Position numbers and translations under genes: made by a program. Below the pieces are notes generated by a model. It had not been told where the DNA came from. It searched no databases and saw only the letters and a list, made by a program, of their open reading frames with translations. Positions 7,339 to 14,238 of a DNA stretch of 15,122 bases are shown piece by piece (the first letter of the stretch is position 1; each line of letters begins with the position of its first letter). Origin of the DNA: STD2-102 sp964414205 (GTDB taxonomy: Bacteria > Bacillota > Clostridia > Christensenellales > CAG-917); contig CAYPVP010000038.1 of NCBI GenBank assembly GCA_964414205.1, positions 1 to 15,122 on the forward strand. Reading direction: 5' to 3'.

Positions 7339-8431
7339 TTTCTTGTTCAGAAGTTTCTGATTCTTCCTCAATTTCGTTTTGAAGTGAAGATTGAGGTTTA
7401 ACATCGATTTTCCAACCAGTAAGTTTTGCTGCAAGTCTAGCATTTTGACCACTTTTTCCAATTGCAAGACTGAGTTTTTCGTCAGGAACAATTGCAGTTG
7501 CTGATTTTGTGTCTTCGATGCAACGAACCATCACGACTTGTGCTGGACTCAATGCTCTTGCAATAAATTCAAATGGGTCTTCACAATATTCAATTATGTC
7601 AACTTTTTCGCCGTTCAATTCATTGACGATAGCATTGACACGGACGCCCTTGTTTCCGATGCAAGCACCTGTTGCATCAACATTTTGGTCATCTGAGAAA
7701 ACTGCAATTTTTGTTCTATATCCTGCTTCACGAACAATTGATTTGATTTGCACAAGACCTGCTTTGACTTCTGGAACTTCCAATTGGAACAACCTTTTGA
7801 CAAAGCCAGAAGAACTTCTTGAAACCAAAACTTGTGCGCCGTGATTTGTTGTTCTAATTTTTTTCAAAAATACTTTGAGATTTTGACCAACAGCATATTT
7901 TTCGCCTGGAATTTGGTCACTTGTCATCATAAGTCCTTCCATATCATTTCCAGCAATTTCAACATAGATGTTTCCTGCTTCAATTTTGCGAATTGTAGCA
8001 TTCAAAATTTCGCCAGTCTTTTCGTTCATTTCACTGACAACCATTTCGCGTTTTGCATCATTGATTCTTTGCATGACAACTTGTTTTGCAGTTTGAGCAG
8101 CAATTCTTGAAAAATCTCCAAGAGGAATTTCTTCAATATAGATGTCACCAAGTTGATAGTCAGATTTGATTTCACGTGCTTCTTCCAAAGCAATTTCTTT
8201 GTCGTAGTCATCAACTTCTTCAACAATAGTCTTGTAGAGATAAACCTTTATGGTTTGTTTCTCATAGTTTAGATTGACAGAGACATTGCATGCTTCACTA
8301 TATTCTTTCTTGTAGGCAGAAGCAAGACCTGCTTCCAACGATTCAAGCAAAGTTTCTTTTGAAATTTTATAGACTCTTTCAATTTCGTCAATTGCCATAA
8401 AGAATTCTGGATTTTTCTCTGTGTTTTTCAC
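7331..8431 (-). CDS. nusA: Transcription termination/antitermination factor NusA
   Basis: NusA binds RNA polymerase and nascent RNA, and stimulates pausing and intrinsic termination. The 366 residues comprise the RNAP-binding N-terminal domain (about 8-130, with SRIAAQTAKQVVMQRI near 108-123) and an S1 domain (about 135-200). KH1 carries GACIGNKG (255-262) and KH2 carries AIGKSGQN (323-330). A short acidic tail (EIEEESETSEQENA) ends the protein. There are no C-terminal acidic repeats of the proteobacterial type, as is normal in Firmicutes. The start is GTG at 8431, preceded by an ideal AGGAGG with 5-nt spacing; the next in-frame ATG is 11 codons downstream and would remove the start of helix 1. 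The AGGAGG overlaps the rimP stop. The operon leader contains a terminator hairpin that may be an autoregulatory target. Confidence 0.97.
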   Translation of the reverse strand: MKNTEKNPEFFMAIDEIERVYKISKETLLESLEAGLASAYKKEYSEACNVSVNLNYEKQTIKVYLYKTIVEEVDDYDKEIALEEAREIKSDYQLGDIYIEEIPLGDFSRIAAQTAKQVVMQRINDAKREMVVSEMNEKTGEILNATIRKIEAGNIYVEIAGNDMEGLMMTSDQIPGEKYAVGQNLKVFLKKIRTTNHGAQVLVSRSSSGFVKRLFQLEVPEVKAGLVQIKSIVREAGYRTKIAVFSDDQNVDATGACIGNKGVRVNAIVNELNGEKVDIIEYCEDPFEFIARALSPAQVVMVRCIEDTKSATAIVPDEKLSLAIGKSGQNARLAAKLTGWKIDVKPQSSLQNEIEEESETSEQENA

Positions 8432-8436
8432 TTTGT

Positions 8437-8442
8437 CCTCCT
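8437..8442 (-). promoter_or_regulatory. Shine-Dalgarno of nusA (supports the GTG start)
   Basis: A perfect AGGAGG is followed after ACAAA by the GTG of nusA. It also contains the last bases of the rimP stop (TTTTAGGAGG), so ribosomes ending rimP stand over the nusA initiation site. Confidence 0.85.
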
Positions 8443-8923
8443 AAAACTTCACAAAAGGTCTTGCTTTTGCGATAGTTTTTCTTTCAACTATAAAGATTTT
8501 TTGATTTTTATTTTGAATTTTAATGGTTTCATCATCATATTCCATCAATACGCCATGGAGTTTTTCTTTTTTGGCATTGTTTTCAACGAAAATTTCAATG
8601 TCTTGATTAAGATTTCTGCGAAAATCATCATTAGAACTTATAAGCCTGTCCAAGCCAGGTGAAGAAACATTCAAAATGTATTCTTCTGGAAGTTCTTTTT
8701 CAAGTTCATCCAATTTTTCGCTTACAGCGTTATGAACTATTTCACAATCATTGAAATCAATTCCACCAAGTTTGAAAATAAAAATGTTCAAATTGATTTG
8801 AGAATAGGAAATCGAAGAAGAAATTTCAACAACTTCATAGCCCAATTTATCAACTATTGATGACAAAATCTCTTTCAAATGTGGCAAATTTTCATTAAAA
8901 TTTTCAAGTTGTGTTTTGTTCAT
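8441..8923 (-). CDS. rimP: Ribosome maturation factor RimP
   Basis: RimP assists assembly of the 30S subunit. The 160 residues match the family length. Its N-terminal alpha/beta domain contains the diagnostic EEYILNVSSPGLDRLI (about 79-94) and the preceding DFNDCEIVHNAVSEKLD. The C-terminal SH3-like domain has LHGVLMEYDDETIKI and ends in ERKTIAKARPFVKF. The ATG at 8923 has GAAAGG 7 nt upstream. It is the first gene after the only real intergenic gap in the window and so is likely the first gene of the nusA-infB operon. It is followed 9 nt later by nusA. Confidence 0.96.
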   Translation of the reverse strand: MNKTQLENFNENLPHLKEILSSIVDKLGYEVVEISSSISYSQINLNIFIFKLGGIDFNDCEIVHNAVSEKLDELEKELPEEYILNVSSPGLDRLISSNDDFRRNLNQDIEIFVENNAKKEKLHGVLMEYDDETIKIQNKNQKIFIVERKTIAKARPFVKF

Positions 8924-8930
8924 AGTGTTA

Positions 8931-8936
8931 CCTTTC
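8931..8936 (-). promoter_or_regulatory. Shine-Dalgarno of rimP
   Basis: GAAAGG lies 7 nt before the ATG. It sits just after the second leader hairpin, so the hairpin leaves it accessible. Confidence 0.75.
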
Positions 8937-8942
8937 TATTTC

Positions 8943-8969
8943 ATATTTTGCATAAAAAACGCAAAATAT
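8943..8969 (-). promoter_or_regulatory. AU-rich stem-loop in the rimP leader
   Basis: ATATTTTGC (8943-8951) and GCAAAATAT (8961-8969) form a perfect 9-bp stem with a 9-nt loop. It lies between the terminator-like hairpin and the rimP ribosome binding site. In the minus-strand RNA the loop is U-rich but no U-tract follows, so it is not a terminator by itself. It may protect or present the rimP initiation region. Confidence 0.5.
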
Positions 8970-8977
8970 ACCTTTTT

Positions 8978-9008
8978 AAAAACAAGAGTGAGCCACAAAG
9001 CCCACTCT
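8978..9008 (-). terminator. Intrinsic terminator between the PolC-like gene and rimP
   Basis: In minus-strand RNA, AGAGUGGGC and GCUCACUCU pair over 9 bp (one G-U pair) around a UUUGUG loop and run into UUGUUUUU. Stem arms are 9000-9008 and 8985-8993; the U-tract is 8978-8984 with a G at its third place. This is the only canonical terminator seen in the window and divides the two gene blocks. A candidate promoter lies upstream of it, so it may act both as the terminator of the ispG block and as an attenuator in the rimP-nusA leader. Confidence 0.85.
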
Positions 9009-9029
9009 AGAATCATCCTATAGCATTAG

Positions 9030-9049
9030 TATAATATCATGATAGTATA
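9030..9049. repeat. Near-perfect 20-nt palindrome over the rimP promoter
   Basis: The 20 nt are self-complementary apart from one mismatched pair (9034/9045), centred on ATCATGAT. The palindrome spans the candidate -10 element and spacer, a typical operator position. It could also arise by chance in AT-rich DNA. Confidence 0.4.
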
Positions 9050-9059
9050 TGAAATGCAA
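9031..9059 (-). promoter_or_regulatory. rimP: Candidate promoter of the rimP-nusA operon
   Basis: On the minus strand an extended -10 TGATATTAT (9031-9039) lies 17 nt downstream of TTGCAT (9054-9059), a weak -35. Transcription would start near 9024, giving a leader of about 100 nt that contains both hairpins. The promoter begins 10 nt after the PolC-like stop. The -10 fits the SigA consensus well; the -35 does not. Confidence 0.5.
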
Positions 9060-9069
9060 GCATTTTTAA

Positions 9070-10692
9070 CTACAAACCATTTTTTTTGTCCATTTCTTTT
9101 GCAATCAATTTGAAAAGTTCTGCCGTTGCCAAAACATCTGACATGGCACGGTGGGCGTTTTCATGCAACAACCCAAAATGTTCTGACAAAAATTCCAATT
9201 TGTATTTTTTTAGGTATGGAAATGCTTGTCTTGCAAGAGCCAAAGTATCAAACAAATCGTTTTCAAAAATGTATCCAACTTCTTTTGCGTGTCGGTTTAA
9301 AATTGGAAAATCGTAGTTTATATTGTGAGCCACAAGTGCACATTCCCTAGTGAATTTGAAAAAATCAGGAATTACTGCATCAGAGTCTGGTTCAAACTGC
9401 ACCATTTCATCATCAATTCCTGTCAATTCTTTTGATGTTTCAGGAATTGGCATTTTAGGGTTTATCAATGTTTCCCATGATTCCACAATTTGTCCATCAA
9501 CCATTTTTACGGCAGCAAGTTCGATTATCATTGCAGTGGAAGTGTCCAAACCTGTTGTTTCGGTGTCGAAAATGACAAAACTTTTGTTTTTCAACATTGA
9601 TGGAACAATATTATCAGTTTTTCTTTCGCTCAATTCAAAAATGTTGTCTTGCTTGAAAGAAATTGATGAATATTCTTTTGGAAAGATGTTTTTATACATT
9701 CTTGGCGCTGGCTTTGATTGTTTTTCTTTTATTGAAGAATAGTCGATATCTGCCAAATAGATTGTTGAAACCATAAAAGAAAGTGAACGCCCTTGATAGT
9801 TGCTTTCTGAAATTTTGCCATTGCAAACAATTTGCATGTTTTCTGACAATGCACGCAATTCTTCAACTTTTTTCGCATTTGGAAAAGCCACACATTCAAT
9901 GTTGCCAGTTGTGTCAGTCAAACGCCATTTGAACATTGTTTTCATTTCAGTTGATTTTGGGTCAGTTGGGTCATACTTTTTGTTTTTGTATTCTCTTTCA
10001 GAAATTTCACAAACTTTGCCACACAAAGTGATGTTTTCTGTTGGATTTTCAACATCGGCAATGTAGGTTGGAAGAGAATTTACATCATCAATTTTGCGTT
10101 GTGAAAACATTTTTTTTCCGACTTTCAATTTTATGTGTCTAGCACCTTGAACATAAACCAAATTGTCATCAATGATTTTGTTTTTGGTGTCATCGATGCT
10201 TTCAATCTCAACCTTTTCTTCAATTTCTTTGATTTCAATGTTTATTGTTTCAACAAAAAATTTGTTTAGATGTTCTTGAAGTTTTTCGCTTGTGTTCATT
10301 GCTTCCAAAAGTCGAAATGTTGATGAAACAGCAGACAATTCAAGGTTGATATAAATTTCATTGACATCAACTTTCAAACAGTCTTCTGACAATAATTGAA
10401 AAATGTGAGGTTGCACTTTTTGAAAAAAATCAAAAACTTTTGCCGTGACAATTTTTTCATCAGCATATGCTTTCACAAAATTTATTTTTACTTTCAAATC
10501 AGGAATGATTTTTTTTACAATTTCAAGAATTTCTTTTTTTTGTTCATCACTGATTGTTTTGATTTTGTATGTAGAAACAAGAAAATTTACAACAATTAAA
10601 TTTTGATTTTGAAAAAACTCGGCATCTCGAAATTTTAGGTCAGGAAACTTTCCACGACTAAATTTTTGGAATTCTAAAATAAAATTGTTCAA
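9070..10692 (-). CDS. PolC-like protein: PolC N-terminal + OB + DEDDh 3'-5' exonuclease, no polymerase domain
   Basis: The gene occupies the usual polC locus but encodes only 540 residues; PolC has about 1,400. Residues 1-190 resemble the PolC N-terminal domains. About 220-316 is an OB fold (NITLCGKVCEISERE, then WRLTDTTGNIECVAF). About 370-535 is a DEDDh proofreading exonuclease with all catalytic residues: D376 and E378 (FDTETTGL), D461 (HNINYDF), H514 and D519 (HRAMSDV). Neither half of PHP nor any of the palm, fingers or thumb region is present. The frame ends cleanly at TAG before a promoter and terminator, with no leftover polymerase sequence. The start is TTG at 10692, overlapping the ispG TGA (TTGA), with AAAGGAG 7 nt upstream. 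A TTG 6 codons earlier lies across that ribosome site. The likely role is a 3'-5' exonuclease linked to replication or repair; its biochemical partner is unknown. Confidence 0.88.
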   Translation of the reverse strand: MNNFILEFQKFSRGKFPDLKFRDAEFFQNQNLIVVNFLVSTYKIKTISDEQKKEILEIVKKIIPDLKVKINFVKAYADEKIVTAKVFDFFQKVQPHIFQLLSEDCLKVDVNEIYINLELSAVSSTFRLLEAMNTSEKLQEHLNKFFVETINIEIKEIEEKVEIESIDDTKNKIIDDNLVYVQGARHIKLKVGKKMFSQRKIDDVNSLPTYIADVENPTENITLCGKVCEISEREYKNKKYDPTDPKSTEMKTMFKWRLTDTTGNIECVAFPNAKKVEELRALSENMQIVCNGKISESNYQGRSLSFMVSTIYLADIDYSSIKEKQSKPAPRMYKNIFPKEYSSISFKQDNIFELSERKTDNIVPSMLKNKSFVIFDTETTGLDTSTAMIIELAAVKMVDGQIVESWETLINPKMPIPETSKELTGIDDEMVQFEPDSDAVIPDFFKFTRECALVAHNINYDFPILNRHAKEVGYIFENDLFDTLALARQAFPYLKKYKLEFLSEHFGLLHENAHRAMSDVLATAELFKLIAKEMDKKNGL

Positions 10693-11738
10693 AATTTTTC
10701 TCCTTTGCAAAATCTGTCTAAATAGTTTTTGAATGTAGAAAGCAAGTCTTCGTTGTTGACTCTTTGAAGAATTTTGCCTTTTGCAATGATGACTGATTGT
10801 TCTTTTCCACCTGCAATTCCAAGGTCTGCATCTTTTCCTTCACCAATTCCGTTTACAACACAGCCCATAACGGCAATTTTGATTGGCAATTTCAATGATG
10901 AGGTTTCATCTTCCACCATTTTTGCAAGATTTTCTACATCAATTTGAGTTCTAGCACAAGTAGGACAACATACAACATCAACCATGTCTTCTTGCAACCC
11001 TATGCTTCTCAAAATCTTTTTTCCGACTCTGACTTCGTCTTGCAAGTTGCTTGTGGTCAAAGAAACTCGAATTGTGTCGCCAATTCCGTCCAACAAAAGA
11101 GAGCCAATTCCGATGGAAGATTTTATGATTCCATTTTCATATGTTCCTGCTTCGGTGACGCCAACATGCAAAGGACAATCTGAAAGTTTGTCTAGTTTTC
11201 GATAGGCATCAATCATGGTTTTTACATCAGAAGATTTCACTGACAAAACCAAGTTTTCAAAGCCATAGTCTTCAAACTTTTTTTGATAGTCATATGCTGA
11301 ATTTGCAAGTGCATCAGCAAGTGGCAAATTTTCATAGGAACTGTGAAGCGAACCACCATTGACGCCAATTCTGATTGGAACATTTCTTGCGTTGCACAGC
11401 AAAGCAAGTTGTCTTAAATCTGCTTGGTCGCCAACATTCCCTGGGTTTATTCTGACTTTGTGAATGCCATTTTCAACTGCTTTCAATGCAAGATTTGTTC
11501 CAAAGTGAAAATCGCCAATGATTGGCATGTTTGTTTCTTTGACAATTTCGTTGATTGCATTTGCCGATGCTTCATCAGGAACGGAAACACGAACAAGGTC
11601 TGCCCCTGCCTTTTCAACAGATTCAATTTGAGCCAACGTTGCTTTTACATTCGTAGTTTTTGTGTTGGTCATTGTTTGAATTGCAATTTTTGAATTTGCA
11701 CCAATTTTGACATTTTTTACTATAACTTGTTTTTTCAT
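10689..11738 (-). CDS. ispG: 4-hydroxy-3-methylbut-2-en-1-yl diphosphate synthase IspG
   Basis: IspG (GcpE) reduces methylerythritol cyclodiphosphate to HMBPP in the MEP pathway, using a 4Fe-4S cluster and flavodoxin or ferredoxin. From ATG at 11738 it has 349 residues, the normal single-module bacterial length. The TIM-barrel part has IQTMTNTKTTNV, GDFHFG and RINPGNVG. The cluster ligands are in CPTCARTQID (C258, C261) and GCVVNGIGE (C293, with E300). The open frame can be extended 3 codons to an ATG at 11747, but that ATG is part of a TATAATG promoter-like sequence, and MKKQVIV fits the family start better. A weak GGTG lies 3 nt before the chosen ATG. dxr two genes upstream belongs to the same pathway. 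Confidence 0.95.
   Translation of the reverse strand: MKKQVIVKNVKIGANSKIAIQTMTNTKTTNVKATLAQIESVEKAGADLVRVSVPDEASANAINEIVKETNMPIIGDFHFGTNLALKAVENGIHKVRINPGNVGDQADLRQLALLCNARNVPIRIGVNGGSLHSSYENLPLADALANSAYDYQKKFEDYGFENLVLSVKSSDVKTMIDAYRKLDKLSDCPLHVGVTEAGTYENGIIKSSIGIGSLLLDGIGDTIRVSLTTSNLQDEVRVGKKILRSIGLQEDMVDVVCCPTCARTQIDVENLAKMVEDETSSLKLPIKIAVMGCVVNGIGEGKDADLGIAGGKEQSVIIAKGKILQRVNNEDLLSTFKNYLDRFCKGEKF
10700..10706 (-). promoter_or_regulatory. Shine-Dalgarno of the PolC-like gene (decides the TTG start)
   Basis: AAAGGAG lies 7 nt before TTG at 10692 and inside the last codons of ispG. A longer frame from 10710 would read through this site, so it is less likely. Confidence 0.75.
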
Positions 11739-11745
11739 ATGCACC

Positions 11746-11754
11746 ATTATATCA
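11746..11754 (-). promoter_or_regulatory. ispG: Extended -10 element upstream of ispG
   Basis: The minus strand reads TGATATAAT, a perfect extended -10, in the 50-nt gap between rseP and ispG. No good -35 is seen at 16-18 nt. Transcription would start near 11739, at or next to the ispG ATG, giving a leaderless or nearly leaderless mRNA. Confidence 0.45.
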
Positions 11755-11788
11755 TTTTAAAAAGAATTTTGCGTCCAATAAAAAGCCA

Positions 11789-13081
11789 TCAAGACACCAA
11801 ATGAAAAATATCAAGAAAAACAGCGAACACTAGCAAAAGAATCAGCCCAACCGTATGAATTATTCCCTCAATTTTTCTCGGTATTGGTTTTTTGAAAATC
11901 ATTTCAATCAAGGTGAACACCATTCTTGCACCATCTAGTGCAGGGAACGGAAGCAAATTCATTACAGCAAGGTTTGCAGAAATGATTGAAATCATATACA
12001 AAAGGCTTCCAAAACCACCCTGCATTGTTGTTTGTGTCATTGTTTGCAAAATTGTGATTGTTCCACCTGCTGATGAAAGTGCAATTTTTCCAGTTAGCAA
12101 AGCACCAAGTGAAGCCAAAATTTTGAAAACTACAAAGAAAGCAAAACCAAATGAACGCAAAAAAGCGTGAGCAAAGTTTAGTTTTTGTTGAACAAAACTT
12201 CGTGTAACTCCAAAACCATAAAAATACCAACCTTGTGAATCTTCGACGGTTTTGAAAGTTCCTGTTGTAGCAATTTCATTGTCCCCTCTTTTGATTCCAA
12301 ATGTCAAAGTTGTGCCTTCTGCAATTTTGCCTTTGTTGTCTTCAATCCATTTTTCGATTGGAATATAATCTTTTTCATCTTCAATTCGGTCAAAATTTAT
12401 ATCATCACTTCCACCTGCGATTTGAAACAACATATCGCCCTTTTCAAAAGGTGAATAGTGGTGTTTTGAAGCAGTGACAGTTTGAATTCTGCCAGCACGC
12501 AAAACTCTGAATTTTGCCGAATCACCTGCTTTTGCAAAACAAGTGTTCATGTCTTCTGGCATCAAAATGTTGACTTGCAGTCCGTTGATTGCCAAAATGA
12601 CATCTCCTGCTTGAAGTGGGTTTTCAATGGTTGTGTTGTTTTTTACAATTGGGTCTGCACTTGAAATCAATGGCAAAATTTGACCATAAGCAGTGAAAAA
12701 AATTGAAATGAAAATTATAGCAGACAAAAAATTGAAAAATGCACCATTAAAAAGAACAATCAAGCGTTTCCATGGCTTTTGATTGTTGAATGCTTGTGGG
12801 TCTGTGTCGTTTTTGTCTTCTCCTGCAAAGGCACAATAGCCCCCAATTGGAAATGGCCTAATTGTAAATTGAGTTCCTTTTTTGTCAAATCGTTTAAAAA
12901 TTGCTGGGCCAAAGCCGATTGAAAATTCATTGATTTTGAATCCTAACGCTCTGCCAGCAATAAAATGACCAAATTCGTGAATGACAATCATCACCATCAA
13001 AGACAAGATGGCAACCAAACCATAACCGATATAGGTGAAAACTTCAACAGCAGTCACTGAAAGCAAACAATTTAGATTCAT
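11789..13081 (-). CDS. rseP: Site-2 intramembrane zinc metalloprotease RseP/RasP
   Basis: This membrane-embedded protease of the M50 family cleaves membrane-anchored anti-sigma factors and remnant signal peptides within the bilayer. The 430 residues show a first membrane segment with the active site VIHEFGHF (H35, E36, H39). A second segment lies at about 107-130, followed by a large extracytoplasmic region (about 135-295). Further segments near 305-330 and 360-392 include NLLPFPALDGARM, in which D382 is the third zinc ligand. A final segment spans about 405-425. The middle region starts with a PDZ-like NPLQAGDVILAINGLQV and seems to hold a second PDZ-like half (WIEDNKGKIAEGTTLTFGIK). The ATG overlaps the dxr stop by 4 nt with AAAGGG 6 nt upstream. 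The cdsA-dxr-rseP order is a standard bacterial arrangement. Confidence 0.95.
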   Translation of the reverse strand: MNLNCLLSVTAVEVFTYIGYGLVAILSLMVMIVIHEFGHFIAGRALGFKINEFSIGFGPAIFKRFDKKGTQFTIRPFPIGGYCAFAGEDKNDTDPQAFNNQKPWKRLIVLFNGAFFNFLSAIIFISIFFTAYGQILPLISSADPIVKNNTTIENPLQAGDVILAINGLQVNILMPEDMNTCFAKAGDSAKFRVLRAGRIQTVTASKHHYSPFEKGDMLFQIAGGSDDINFDRIEDEKDYIPIEKWIEDNKGKIAEGTTLTFGIKRGDNEIATTGTFKTVEDSQGWYFYGFGVTRSFVQQKLNFAHAFLRSFGFAFFVVFKILASLGALLTGKIALSSAGGTITILQTMTQTTMQGGFGSLLYMISIISANLAVMNLLPFPALDGARMVFTLIEMIFKKPIPRKIEGIIHTVGLILLLVFAVFLDIFHLVS

Positions 13082-14229
13082 TTTTTACCCTTTATAAGAT
13101 ATTGTCGAACTTCTTTGTCTATGCAAAATATTTCTTCCAAAGATTTTGCAGTCAGATTTTTATACTTTTTCAAAACTTTTTCCAAAGTTTTTGAGATGTC
13201 GTAAAAGCCAATTTTGTTTTCCAAATATTCTTCAACCAAAATCTCATCAGCAGTAGAAATTGCTGTCATTGTTCCGTTTCCTTGTCGCCCTGCCTCGATT
13301 GCAATGTCCATGCAAGGAAAACGATAGGAATCAACTTTGTCAAAATTTAGGGTTGCAACTTTCATCAAGTCAAGAGGTTTGACACTGTTTTCTGCTCTGT
13401 GTGGATGAAAAAGTGCGACTTCAATTGGCAAACGCATGTCAGGTGATGCAATGGATGCTTTGATTGAGTTATCTTGAAATTCAACAAGTCCATGCACCAA
13501 ACTTTCAGGGTGTTTCAAAACTGAAATTTTGGAAATTGGAATTTTGAAAAGTTTTGATGCTTCGACAACTTCAAGACCTTTGTTGAAAAGTGTGGCTGAA
13601 TCTATTGTCACCTTCTTGCCCATTTTCCATACAGGGTGATTCAAAGCGTCTTTGGCAGTCATCTTTTTTATTTCTTCTTTGGTTTTGTCACGCAAAGCAC
13701 CACCACTTGCTGTCACAATCAATCTTTTGACTTCATCAATGTTTTCACCTGCCAAACATTGCCACAAAGCACTGTGTTCGCTGTCCAACGGCAAAATTTT
13801 TGCACCTGTTTTGGAAGCAATTTCATTCATGATGTCTCCACCACAAACAACGGCTTCTTTGTTTGCAATGGCAACATTTGTTCCTTTTTGCAATGCAGAA
13901 ATGACAGGTTGAAGCCCAGCAATTCCACTGATTGCAGAAACAACAAGGTCGCATTCGACTGTGGCAAGTTGCAAAAGCGAATCACAACATATGGCTTCGG
14001 TGTTGTCCAAAATGTCAAAAAGTGAAGTTTGAACTTGAATGATTTTTCCACCGTTGAAATGGTAGTATTTTGCTTTGAATTGTTCAATTTGGTTTTGAAG
14101 CAAGGCTTCGTTTGAATGTGCCGAAAGACCTACAACTTCAAAAAGTTCGGGATACTTTTCTACAACAGCCAAAGTTTGTTTTCCAACTGACCCCGTGCTT
14201 CCCAAAACAACAATGCGTTTTTTTTCCAT
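13078..14229 (-). CDS. dxr: 1-deoxy-D-xylulose 5-phosphate reductoisomerase
   Basis: Dxr (IspC) converts DXP to methylerythritol 4-phosphate with NADPH, the committed step of the MEP pathway. The 383-residue length is normal. The NADPH-binding GSTGSVG is at 10-16 and NKEAVV begins at 123. Metal-binding D149 and E151 lie in LDSEHSALWQC, and substrate-binding ASGGALRD is at 174-181. HPVWKMGKKVTIDSATL begins at 198, and NKGLEVVEA (216-224) carries further metal-binding Glu residues. The flexible-loop and dimer block KHPESLVHGLVEF and SPDMRLPIEVALFHP follow. The ATG has AAGGA 6 nt upstream, inside the 9-nt gap after cdsA. The stop overlaps the rseP ATG. Confidence 0.97.
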   Translation of the reverse strand: MEKKRIVVLGSTGSVGKQTLAVVEKYPELFEVVGLSAHSNEALLQNQIEQFKAKYYHFNGGKIIQVQTSLFDILDNTEAICCDSLLQLATVECDLVVSAISGIAGLQPVISALQKGTNVAIANKEAVVCGGDIMNEIASKTGAKILPLDSEHSALWQCLAGENIDEVKRLIVTASGGALRDKTKEEIKKMTAKDALNHPVWKMGKKVTIDSATLFNKGLEVVEASKLFKIPISKISVLKHPESLVHGLVEFQDNSIKASIASPDMRLPIEVALFHPHRAENSVKPLDLMKVATLNFDKVDSYRFPCMDIAIEAGRQGNGTMTAISTADEILVEEYLENKIGFYDISKTLEKVLKKYKNLTAKSLEEIFCIDKEVRQYLIKGKK

Positions 14230-14238
14230 AGTAATTCC

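Noticed and set aside
7339..7491. N-terminal extension of ylxR by 51 codons
   Set aside because: It lies entirely within nusA in another frame and has no similarity to YlxR; the ATG at 7338 gives the normal family length.
8941..8964. A 7-codon leader reading frame (TTG start, AAAGG 6 nt upstream, TGA stop) in the rimP leader
   Set aside because: Too short and dependent on a TTG start; it overlaps the AU-rich stem-loop and has no regulatory codon run. It could be chance in AT-rich sequence.
11789..12230. Other-frame open frames over rseP (both strands)
   Set aside because: Low-complexity shadows rich in F, W, N and C, without ribosome sites; RseP motifs cover the region.
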